NCBI RefSeq assembly: GCF_017814945.1 | Contig: NZ_JAGIPX010000010.1 | Span: 124,128 to 188,127 of the forward strand | Length of the DNA stretch: 64,000 bases | Direction: 5' to 3' | Source: Paraburkholderia sp. LEh10 | GTDB taxonomy: Bacteria; Pseudomonadota; Gammaproteobacteria; Burkholderiales; Burkholderiaceae | Part shown: piece by piece, positions 57,501 through 64,000 of the stretch | Layout of the letters: every line of letters begins with the position of its first letter | How positions within the stretch are numbered: the stretch's first letter is position 1 | The notes under the pieces: model-generated | Told to the model about the DNA's origin: nothing | The model's input: the letters and a program-made list of their open reading frames with translations, nothing else | Database searches by the model: none | Made by a program: the position numbers and the translations under genes

Positions 57501-58139
57501 GCGAGCTTCGTCGATGCCCGCTATCCGTTTGCGTCGAACGGCGGATCGGATATCCCCGTGCAGAACTTCGCCGAACTGTTTGGCAACGGCGGGCGCTTCG
57601 ACAGTTTCTTCAAGTCGACGCTGTCGAAATCGGTCGATACCAGCGGCCGCGTCTGGCGCTGGAAGCCCGGTGCGCCCGCCGGCCCGGTTGCCGTGCTGAG
57701 CGAAGCGCAGACGGCCGATGACATCCGTCAGATCTATTTCCGCAACGGCGCGCAGCTGCAGGTCGGCTTTACGTTGCTCGCACCGCAACTCGATCCGGCG
57801 ATCGCGAAGCTGACCGTCGAAATCGACGGACAGAAGTATGACTATGCGGCGAACGGCGCCGCGAGCATGCCGATGACGTGGCCCGGACCGCAGCCTGGGC
57901 ATGTGGTCATCAGCGCGTTCGATACATCGGGCCAGCCGATTGGCGCGCCGCTGAAATTCGACGGCGACTGGGCGTTCTTCCATGCGCTCGACGCGGCTCA
58001 TCTGCAGAAGCAGGGCGATCTGCGTTATCTCGCGAGCTTCGACTTCGCGGGCCATGCCGCGAAGCTGCCGATCGCGCCCGCGAGTCTGAAGAGCCCGTTC
58101 CTCAACGACGAAGTCCGGCGTTTCAGGTGTCCGCGATGA
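54561..58139 (+). CDS. tssM: T6SS membrane complex protein TssM (IcmF)
   Basis: Protein of 1192 residues. Two N-terminal membrane segments (about 12-30 and 45-61), then a cytoplasmic NTPase-like domain with Walker A GPPGSGKST at 131-139 and the FLDTAGRYTTQD loop, a third membrane segment (about 450-470, AYLGIALVTALLIAGFAAS), and a large periplasmic domain. The C-terminal region matches IcmF-related/DUF1215 proteins (AAGNDCASFVDARYPF, FTLLAPQLDPAIAKLTVEIDG). It forms the trans-envelope channel with TssL. ATG 54561 follows CGGAG by 10 bases. It overlaps tagF by four bases. Confidence 0.97.
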   Translation: MNTLKTWVTSRWFTVATGLLLIAALIWLGGPYVGIGDGQPLAGVAARLALIFAIVLAWLVYEQAIQWRARRKTSQLSGELAGQDARLAADDPGSAEREQLQQRFREAIDTLRKTRSNGGNLYALPWYVVIGPPGSGKSTLVQNSGLEFPLSERFGKEALRGIGGTRNCDWWFTDEAVFLDTAGRYTTQDSDATADASAWQAFLSLLRRYRKRRPLNGVIVTMSVSDLLTLDEDARQQHIRTVRRRLDELAQHLKVAVPVYLVFTKCDLVAGFTEFFDDLGPDLRSQVWGMTFPVDASIDGSACARFADEFDLLLERLNTRVIERLHEERDRSRRAAVLGFPQQLGAFREIAREFVEGAFGRHQYGAPPLLRGTYLTSGTQQGAPIDRMLSAVARTFGVDAARVQGAATQRRTFFVERLLKDVLFRESGLAGTNPRLERQKLLMQGGAYLGIALVTALLIAGFAASYTRNRLYVAQVQDTLQDLPQASTLSGAPDIKAFFARALARLEVISGAQDVAGQYQGHVPWLMRFGLFQGHALLAQAHAAYLRELDGTLLPGVGVRFREGLSASASNPQALYDYLKGYLMLGQPQHLDTGELAALARIEWQRLFPQDPAIQNALDKHFSALLDDPAKPRALTLDNALIDQARATLKTADLAQLIYGNVQLDANRSGAPPVRLDQSLGLLGNVFRRKSGAPLSQPLPALFTRPVFAAEVNGGVDRSVNGFVKDYWVFDASRIDPLARSRYEQQVLALYEQDYIKAWDGLLADLQLQPVSDIEGASALAAKLSGPSSPLKALLHLVRDNTSDMLRVSTTGGVSVASAASAASAVGAQAASVGGNLALRRAANTRLAGELRDAGATLPDGSPARPASGNAPASQPGAAIDAHFAQLNEISVGTPGSTPLDQLSTVLDQLGKNLLTMTDLGAPGAQNNQALLAARQENDQLPPQVSSLISGLTGKSADLVASGSSAALVSQFREAAGNDCASFVDARYPFASNGGSDIPVQNFAELFGNGGRFDSFFKSTLSKSVDTSGRVWRWKPGAPAGPVAVLSEAQTADDIRQIYFRNGAQLQVGFTLLAPQLDPAIAKLTVEIDGQKYDYAANGAASMPMTWPGPQPGHVVISAFDTSGQPIGAPLKFDGDWAFFHALDAAHLQKQGDLRYLASFDFAGHAAKLPIAPASLKSPFLNDEVRRFRCPR

Positions 58140-59824
58140 ACGGAGGTGTCGGCTTCTTTGGCAAGTTGCCTCGCGCGGGCGATTTCGTTCAACGACGGCT
58201 GCCCGCCACGTTCGTCGAAAGCTGGGACCGTCATTTCCAGCGCGCGGTTGAAGCCGGGCGCCGCGAGTTGGGTGCGCAATGGGATGCCGCATGGCGACAG
58301 GGCCCGGCGTGGCGCTTCGTGTTGCCCGCGCCCGTGTGCGGCGGCGTCGCGTGGTGCGGCCTCGTCGGACCGGCCGTCGACCGGCTTGGCCGCGCCTTTC
58401 CGATCGTGCTGGCTGCGCGCTGTGACGCCGATGTCGAGGCCGTCGTCGGCAATCATGCGTGGTTCGATGCATTGGAGCGTGTCTATCGCAGCGCGCAGAA
58501 CGAGTTCGTGAGCGTCGAGACGTTCGATGCGCGTGTGGCGACGTTGCCTGGTCCGCTGACGCACATGCAACGGGCGACGCCGAGGGCTGCGCTGTGGCGC
58601 TCGCTGCCGTGGGACGACGGTCAATGGCAACTGGCGATGCCCGAAGGCGCGGCCGTCGCGATGATGCTGGCCGAAGCGTGGTCGCAGCTCGGCAGGCGGC
58701 CGGGGCCGTGGTGCCTCTGGTGGACGGCGGGCGCCGCACGACTGCTGGCGACGCGTGGGTTGCCGCTGAGCTATGCGGTGCTGCTGGAACCGGTGGCGTC
58801 GGACGCGGACGTTGCGGGTGAAGTCGATGGGACGGGCGATGTGCTGCACGAGTTCGGCTTGCGATCCGTTCGGCAATGCGAGCCTGTTGCGTTGCCCGAC
58901 GACGACGCGATGGACGCCGCGCAGTCAGGTCTGCAAGCGCACGAACGTCATGATGAACGAAGCATGCCGACGCAGTCGCATGGGCTGCACGATCCATTGG
59001 CCGTCGATGATCTGGCGCTCGCGGCAGCGGCGATGGGTGATCGATGGGTGGCCGCGTCTGACGGCGCGTCCGTGTCATCGATGGACACCACGTACCATGC
59101 CTTCGCTCATCGTTCGCAGATCGTCGGTGATGGTCGCGACGACCGATGGGTGCCCGGCCGCGCGTGGGCAGCCGGTCACGCCGCGCACGCCGGCGAAGCT
59201 CTCCTGCTGCTCGACGAAGGCCGTACGCTGCTGCTGAGCGCCGACGAGGGTCCGTACCACTCGCACCGGCATGCAGCGCACGCGATCCGCGAGACGGCGC
59301 AGCGAGGCGCGGCTGATCTGGCGAGTCTGCGAACCCACCTGCTGACGCTGCACGCACGACTGCGCGAAGGCCAACCCGGGGCGCACGATGCATGCCACGC
59401 GCCGACGGAAAATGGCGCGGCCCTGATCGCACGCTTCGACGCAGCACGGGTGCGGCTGCTGCGAATCGGCGCCGCGTCGGCCTGGCACTGGCGGTGCGGC
59501 CAGTTGCAGCCGCTGTTCGTCGAGCGAGCCGCAGGTGCGGGCGGCGAATTCGACGATCTGCTGTTCGGCGATGCATGGCTCACGATGCCCGGCATCGGTG
59601 GCGCGCAAGAGCCGGATTGCGACGAAGCGTGCGTCACGCTCGAAGATGGCGACCGGCTGCTGCTGGTCGTCACGCGCGCGCTCACCCAGCTTCCGCACGC
59701 GTGCCTCGCCGAGGCGCTGGCGTTGGCCACGAACGAGGAAGTCCGCCTGCATCTCGCGGTGTGCGCGGGCTTGGGCGCGCAGCCCGCGCAATGGCCATTG
59801 GCCGTGCTGGGAGCCCGCTCGTGA
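58136..59824 (+). CDS. tagF: TagF with C-terminal degenerate PP2C-like domain
   Basis: Protein of 562 residues, about twice the usual TagF. Residues 1-230 are TagF (GFFGKLPRAGDFVQRRLP, RAFPIVLAA), a post-translational inhibitor of the T6SS. Residues from about 320 to the end follow the outline of a PP2C phosphatase, but the metal-binding Asp motifs are changed: DGxGG reads DEGPY, GDSR reads GAAS, and SDG reads VTR. It is therefore predicted to be inactive as a phosphatase. Stand-alone pppA follows directly with GTGA overlap. TagF-PppA fusions are known in Agrobacterium; here the fused half seems decayed and duplicated by an intact neighbour. Confidence 0.88.
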   Translation: MNGGVGFFGKLPRAGDFVQRRLPATFVESWDRHFQRAVEAGRRELGAQWDAAWRQGPAWRFVLPAPVCGGVAWCGLVGPAVDRLGRAFPIVLAARCDADVEAVVGNHAWFDALERVYRSAQNEFVSVETFDARVATLPGPLTHMQRATPRAALWRSLPWDDGQWQLAMPEGAAVAMMLAEAWSQLGRRPGPWCLWWTAGAARLLATRGLPLSYAVLLEPVASDADVAGEVDGTGDVLHEFGLRSVRQCEPVALPDDDAMDAAQSGLQAHERHDERSMPTQSHGLHDPLAVDDLALAAAAMGDRWVAASDGASVSSMDTTYHAFAHRSQIVGDGRDDRWVPGRAWAAGHAAHAGEALLLLDEGRTLLLSADEGPYHSHRHAAHAIRETAQRGAADLASLRTHLLTLHARLREGQPGAHDACHAPTENGAALIARFDAARVRLLRIGAASAWHWRCGQLQPLFVERAAGAGGEFDDLLFGDAWLTMPGIGGAQEPDCDEACVTLEDGDRLLLVVTRALTQLPHACLAEALALATNEEVRLHLAVCAGLGAQPAQWPLAVLGARS

Positions 59825-60540
59825 CGAGGCGCTATTGCTCCGCCGGCCGCACCGAGACAGGCAAGGTGCGCCGCCGCAACGAAGACGCGATCCTCGTTCG
59901 CGACGACCTCGGACTGTGGGCGGTCGCCGATGGCCTGGGCGGCCATTCGGCTGGCGACTACGCGAGCGCGCTGATCGTCGAACGGCTTGGCGCGCTGACG
60001 CGCGAAGGCAGCGTCTATGACTTCATCGCCGCGATCGAGGAGAGTCTGCAACAGGTCAACACCGAGCTGCGCGAGGCCGCCGTCGCGCGACGGGCCGACG
60101 TGATCGGTTCGACAGTCGCGCTGATGGTCCATGACCCGCGGTTCGTGCTGTGCGGCTGGGTCGGCGATAGCCGCGTCTACGTGCAGGAAACGGGCGCATT
60201 GACGCAACTTACTTGCGATCATGTGCAGGGTCAGCCCATCGACGTCGCGCATTTCGGACGACGCGCGCCACCAGGCGCGGACGCAGGCATGCTGATGCGG
60301 GCAGTCGGCGTCGATGAGACGCTCTACGTCGATTGGGCCGTGGCGGGCAGTCGTCCCGGCATGCAGTTCCTGTTGTGCTCGGATGGCGTCACCAAGGAGT
60401 TGAGCGATGGCGAATTGTCGGTGATCTGTCGCGAGCAGCAGAGCCCGCATCAACAGATCGAGCGCCTGTTCTCGCTCGCCCTTGGGCGCGGCGCGCGCGA
60501 CAACATTTCCGCGCTCATCGTGCGGCTCGAAGCGCCGTGA
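59821..60540 (+). CDS. pppA: T6SS PP2C-type protein phosphatase PppA
   Basis: Protein of 239 residues with all PP2C motifs: RRRNEDA (20-22 NED), VADGLGGHSAGD (D37), WVGDSRVYV, LCSDGVTKEL and RDNISALIV. It reverses PpkA phosphorylation of the FHA protein and so limits T6SS firing. GTG 59821 overlaps the tagF stop as GTGA, which fixes the start. Downstream there is a small membrane-protein gene after 149 bases. Confidence 0.95.
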   Translation: MTRRYCSAGRTETGKVRRRNEDAILVRDDLGLWAVADGLGGHSAGDYASALIVERLGALTREGSVYDFIAAIEESLQQVNTELREAAVARRADVIGSTVALMVHDPRFVLCGWVGDSRVYVQETGALTQLTCDHVQGQPIDVAHFGRRAPPGADAGMLMRAVGVDETLYVDWAVAGSRPGMQFLLCSDGVTKELSDGELSVICREQQSPHQQIERLFSLALGRGARDNISALIVRLEAP

Positions 60541-60689
60541 CCGCGATGAATCGTCTGGAGCCTATCGTCAGCGCTTATGGCGGATCGATGCACTCGCGAT
60601 GCACTTCGCGATCGAGCGCGTCGAGACAGGCCGGACCCATGTGATGGACGTCGTGCAGTGCGTGTGGCTGCGACAGAGGAGAAACGGGA

Positions 60690-61025
60690 ATGAGTGTGGA
60701 CGAGCAGCAGGTCAACGACGCATTGCGCGCGCTCGACGAGGACCATCGACTACAGCGGATTCGACGCGATGAATACCGGCAACGGCGGCGCGCGTTGCTC
60801 GAATCGCTGGCGCGCGATACAGCGGGTGCCGACGACACCGTGCGGCGGGCGGTGCCGCGGGGCATCGCGTTTCAGCGTGACGCGTCGCCCGATGGCCGCG
60901 ATGCTCGAAGTAGCGAAAATGCGGAAGATGCCGGACGTGCAATAACGCGGCCGCTCGCCACATGCGCCGTGCTCGGCATGGTTGCGGTGAGCGTGCTGCT
61001 GGTTTGCTGGTTCGCCTTCGCGTAG
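60690..61025 (+). CDS. hypothetical small T6SS-cluster membrane protein
   Basis: Protein of 111 residues: a charged helical N-terminus (VNDALRALDEDHRLQRIRRDEYRQRRRALLE), a linker, and one C-terminal transmembrane helix (CAVLGMVAVSVLLVCWFAF) at about 91-109. GGAG precedes the ATG. It ends the plus-strand T6SS unit and meets tssA head to head. I do not recognise a family; a tail-anchored inner-membrane accessory protein is possible. Confidence 0.65.
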   Translation: MSVDEQQVNDALRALDEDHRLQRIRRDEYRQRRRALLESLARDTAGADDTVRRAVPRGIAFQRDASPDGRDARSSENAEDAGRAITRPLATCAVLGMVAVSVLLVCWFAFA

Positions 61026-61095
61026 TGGACAGCGGTTTTTGAAGCAGCGCGGTTCGAGCGCCACGGCCGCCCAATGTCGCGCCGCTCTGTGCAAA

Positions 61096-62151
61096 TTAAT
61101 CTTCGTCCGGACCGGACAGCGTCCGCAATTCCGCAAGGCCGCTGGGTGCGACGTTCTTCAGGACCTCCGCGAAGTTCTTTCCGACCAGATTTCGGGCTCG
61201 CTTGAGCAGGATCGGCAGCGGACTGGACGGTTCGTGACGTTCGAAGTACTCGCAGATTTCATCGATGCGCAGGACGACGTCGTCAGGCCCCTCGATTTGT
61301 CCGTTGCCGCGCCGGGTTTCGGGATTCGCGGGCGCATCCCCGTCCCCGTCCTCGTCGTTCGGCGCCAATGCGGCGGCGAGCGCTTCGCTGCGTTCCGGAA
61401 AACGCCGCAACAACTGCGCATCGACGAACTTCTTCAGTTCTTCGATATCGCCGGCGAGATGGCTCAGGTCGGGGCCGGCCGTACCCAGCTTTTCGCTCGC
61501 GATCGCGCCGATCGCGCGCGCGTGCTCGAGCGCTATGGCAAGCGTCGCCGCCACGTTGGGCAACTGGTCCTCGGCGCAATCCATGCAGCACGCTTCGAGA
61601 TCGATCAGCGTCGGCGGCGGCGAGCCGGCCGCGAATGGCGACGGATTCATCGCGCCCGTCGCGATCCGCAGATCGCGCAACGAAAAGCGGCCGAGTCGCG
61701 GTGACGTCACAAAGGGCGCGTTGCGGAAATATGCGAGCACGCTTTGAGGATCGCCGAGCGGCATGATCGCGTTGGAACGCGCGGTGGCGTCGTTGTTGTC
61801 GTCGGCGTCCAACTGCGGGTGCACCGCGTCCCAGTAGCGTTCGAGCAGACCGCGAACCAGTCTCAAACCAGCCGTCCAGCCTGCAAGGCCATGGATGCGC
61901 GTCGAGGCGGCCGTCAGATGGATCGCGACGCGCAGGTCGTTGGTACGGTTGAACAACGCCTCGGCGGCGCTTGCCACCTTGTCCCAGTCGGGTTCCACCG
62001 CGGCCTTCAGGCTGTCGCCCATCGCGCGCTCGGATGTCGGTGTGGCGAGCCGTTCGAGCGCGATGAATTCCGGATCGTATTCGAGGTTTTCGCCCGTCGG
62101 CGCGCTACCATCGATGGGGCGCAGCAGGTTGTCTGGATCGAATGGCATCAT
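61096..62151 (-). CDS. tssA: T6SS cap/priming protein TssA
   Basis: Protein of 351 residues with an ImpA N-terminal domain (RPIDGSAPTGENLEYDPEFIALE, then WDKVASAAEALFNRTNDLRVAIHL) and a shorter helical C-terminus (IDEICEYFERHEPSSPLPILLKRARNLV), belonging to the short TssA type. TssA directs assembly of the baseplate and sheath polymerisation. It is on the strand opposite the main operon and ends 70 bases from the small membrane protein. Two ATGs in tandem (62151, 62148) open it without a clear ribosome binding site. Confidence 0.95.
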   Translation of the reverse strand: MMPFDPDNLLRPIDGSAPTGENLEYDPEFIALERLATPTSERAMGDSLKAAVEPDWDKVASAAEALFNRTNDLRVAIHLTAASTRIHGLAGWTAGLRLVRGLLERYWDAVHPQLDADDNNDATARSNAIMPLGDPQSVLAYFRNAPFVTSPRLGRFSLRDLRIATGAMNPSPFAAGSPPPTLIDLEACCMDCAEDQLPNVAATLAIALEHARAIGAIASEKLGTAGPDLSHLAGDIEELKKFVDAQLLRRFPERSEALAAALAPNDEDGDGDAPANPETRRGNGQIEGPDDVVLRIDEICEYFERHEPSSPLPILLKRARNLVGKNFAEVLKNVAPSGLAELRTLSGPDED

Positions 62152-62438
62152 GATTGGCTGGCAAAAAGTCGAAATCGCGCAAAGGCGGCGGTGATGACGC
62201 AGGGAAGGCGAGCGCGTGACATCGAATACTCAACAGCCGGTGCGCCCGGATTATTCCGTGCATATGCGATTCGGTTTCGCGCCTGCCCCGTTGCGGGCTG
62301 CTGCGCATCGCGCGTCAAAAACTGCATCATGCCTGCCCGTCATTTCACACGAATCACTCGTGCGTTGAATAAAAAGGCGAGGTGACCGGGTCCGCAAATT
62401 GCTACCACTGTCGCAGGATGCTTTACAGGCACTGAACG

Positions 62439-63974
62439 ATGGCTGTCAAACCTCTATCGAACGACGCCGGGATTGAAAGCGCACCCATAGCCCGGACTGG
62501 CGTGCCGGGCCTCGATGACGTTCTCATGGGCGGCCTCACGAGAGGCAACATCTTCCTGCTCGAGGGCGCGCCGGGGACGGGGAAAACCACGATCGCCCTT
62601 TGCTTCCTGATGACAGGCGCGCAAGCGGGCGAACGGTGTCTTTACATCACGTTGTCGGAAACGGAAAAGGAGCTGCGCAACGGCGCGGCCTCGCACGGCT
62701 GGCATCTCGGGGACAATGTCGAGATATTCGAGGTGACCCCGCCCGAAAGCCTGCTGGACGCCGACCATCAGCAGAGTCTGCTGTATTCATCCGATCTCGA
62801 ACTCGGAGAGACCACCAGGCTGATTCTTGACGCCTTTGAACGTGTCCAGCCCGCGCGGGTCGTGCTCGACAGCCTGTCAGAAATCCGGCTGCTGTCTCAA
62901 AGCTCGCTGCGCTACCGCCGGCAGGTGCTGACCCTGAAACACTACTTTTCGCGGCATGGTGCAACAGTGCTGCTGCTCGACGATCTGACCGCGGACACGA
63001 CCGATAAAACGGTTCACAGCGTCGCCCATGGTGTCATCAAGCTGGAGGAGCTTGCCCCCGACTATGGGGCGGAGCGGCGCAGGCTGAAAGTCTCGAAATA
63101 CCGGGGACGAGCCATCCGGGGCGGGTATCATGACTTCGCCATCAGAACCGGGGGTGTTTCCGTCTATCCGCGTCTGGTCGCGGCGGAACACCGCAGCCAG
63201 TTTGCGCGCTGCGAGATACGCAGCGGCGTTGCCGAACTCGATGCGCTCCTCGGGGGCGGCGTCGAGCAAGGATCGAGTACGCTGGTCCTTGGGCCGGCGG
63301 GCGCGGGCAAGAGCACTTTTGCGCTGCAGTTCATCCGCGCTGCGTTCGGGCGCGGCGAAAAAGCGGCGCTGTTCGTCTTCGATGAGGAGCTTGGGCTGCT
63401 GTTCGACCGCACCCGTAAGATGGATCTCGATCTCGAGGCAATGTGCGATACAGGCCAGCTGTACATCGAGCAGGTCGACGCCGCGGAGCTTTCCCCCGGC
63501 GAGTTTGCCCACCGCGTTCGTTCGAGCGTCGACAACGCACAGGCGAAGACCGTCGTGATTGATAGCCTCAACGGCTATCAGGCGGCAATGCCAGAGGAAA
63601 ACTCGCTGGTGCTGCATATCCACGAGCTGCTTCAATATCTGAACCGGCGGGGCGCGGCCACCTTTCTGACGGTGGCACAGCATGGTCTGTTCGGCGACAT
63701 GAAGGCCCCCGTGGACGTGACCTACCTTGCCGATACCGTCGTTCTTCTGCGTTATTTCGAGGCGCTCGGTCGGGTGCGACGCGCCGTGTCCATCATCAAG
63801 AAGCGCACGGGAGCTCACGAAGAAACGATCCGCGAGTTTCGCATCAGTCAGTCGGGGCTGATCATCGGCGCACCGCTGGACAGCTTTCATGGCGTTTTGC
63901 GCGGCGTGCCGACTTTCGCCGGCGACGCCCGGCCGTTGCTTGATCCTGGTGCGATGGGAAATGTCAGCCCCTGA
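62439..63974 (+). CDS. KaiC-like two-domain RecA-type ATPase
   Basis: Protein of 511 residues with two KaiC modules. Domain 1 (about 15-240) has Walker A GAPGTGKTT at 43-51 and VVLDSLSEIRLL; domain 2 (about 250-490) has GPAGAGKST and VVIDSLNGYQAA, with FVFDEELGLL at the catalytic glutamates. Domain ends carry SKYRGRAIRGGYHDFAI and KKRTGAHEETIREFRI, the KaiC inter-subunit motif. Non-cyanobacterial KaiC homologues occur widely in proteobacteria with roles in stress and signalling, and without KaiA or KaiB do not imply a clock. It stands alone; 62152-62438 is a promoter-bearing gap shared with tssA. The last 26 bases of the window are non-coding. Confidence 0.9.
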   Translation: MAVKPLSNDAGIESAPIARTGVPGLDDVLMGGLTRGNIFLLEGAPGTGKTTIALCFLMTGAQAGERCLYITLSETEKELRNGAASHGWHLGDNVEIFEVTPPESLLDADHQQSLLYSSDLELGETTRLILDAFERVQPARVVLDSLSEIRLLSQSSLRYRRQVLTLKHYFSRHGATVLLLDDLTADTTDKTVHSVAHGVIKLEELAPDYGAERRRLKVSKYRGRAIRGGYHDFAIRTGGVSVYPRLVAAEHRSQFARCEIRSGVAELDALLGGGVEQGSSTLVLGPAGAGKSTFALQFIRAAFGRGEKAALFVFDEELGLLFDRTRKMDLDLEAMCDTGQLYIEQVDAAELSPGEFAHRVRSSVDNAQAKTVVIDSLNGYQAAMPEENSLVLHIHELLQYLNRRGAATFLTVAQHGLFGDMKAPVDVTYLADTVVLLRYFEALGRVRRAVSIIKKRTGAHEETIREFRISQSGLIIGAPLDSFHGVLRGVPTFAGDARPLLDPGAMGNVSP

Positions 63975-64000
63975 CCGGAGTGCCTGCCCGGTATTGATCC

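Noticed and set aside
57003..59576. Minus-strand open frame of 857 codons opposite tssM and tagF
   Set aside because: Arg/Ala/Pro-rich shadow of two certain genes, no motif and no ribosome binding site.
60546..60644. Short frame after pppA starting MNRLEPIVSAY
   Set aside because: About 32 codons, no ribosome binding site and no recognisable content.

Overview
The window reads as a high-GC betaproteobacterial replicon of the Burkholderiaceae, most likely Paraburkholderia, Caballeronia or Burkholderia. This rests on gene content, strong G/C third-position bias, and the type VI secretion (T6SS) gene order. All assignments come from reading the sequence and remembered family hallmarks; no database search was run.

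Layout. 0.1-8.4 kb: a SAM-domain adenylate cyclase with a STAND-type ATPase and helical repeats, a thiamine-diphosphate (pyruvate-oxidase-like) enzyme, two short-chain dehydrogenases, and two small genes, one a 56-residue CxxCxGxG protein. 8.8-8.94 kb: four consecutive perfect hairpins, the last a Rho-independent terminator, a strong candidate for an unannotated small RNA. 9.0-18.1 kb: an eight-gene, mostly 4-nt-overlapping minus-strand operon for a glycan, with a UDP-glucuronate decarboxylase-like enzyme, five glycosyltransferases including two GT9 heptosyltransferase-like enzymes, a heptose-bisphosphate-phosphatase-like HAD protein and a NodU/CmcH-type O-carbamoyltransferase. Divergent from it (18.5-21.2 kb) is an ABC exporter fused to a degenerate histidine-kinase ATPase-like segment and an intact receiver domain. 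A further GT2 enzyme and a DUF4142 protein follow.

23-33 kb: small unknown proteins, phoU, flavohaemoglobin hmp, a pqiABC-type lipid transport operon, an FMN-reductase-like gene with a Cys cluster, and a serine-recombinase-like protein that has lost its catalytic residues.

33.2-62.2 kb: a complete-looking T6SS locus apart from tssJ and PAAR. A minus-strand regulatory operon (FecR-like protein, haem-binding DUF3365/HAMP sensor, PpkA-type kinase) is divergent from tssB-tssC-hcp-tssE-tssF-tssG-tssH, then a two-gene cargo module, vgrG, a DUF6931-like gene, tagH (FHA), tssK, tssL (OmpA extension), tssM, tagF (with a decayed PP2C domain), pppA, a small membrane protein and, convergently, tssA. The first cargo gene carries the active-site signature of ribosome-inactivating proteins (Shiga/ricin A-chain fold); the second is a candidate immunity gene. 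Kinase, FHA protein, phosphatase and TagF together indicate threonine-phosphorylation control of secretion. The window closes with a two-domain KaiC-like ATPase.

Most interesting items: the RIP-like gene pair inside the T6SS locus; the exporter-receiver fusion facing a carbamoylated-glycan operon; the four-hairpin RNA; and the pseudophosphatase half of TagF next to a real PppA.
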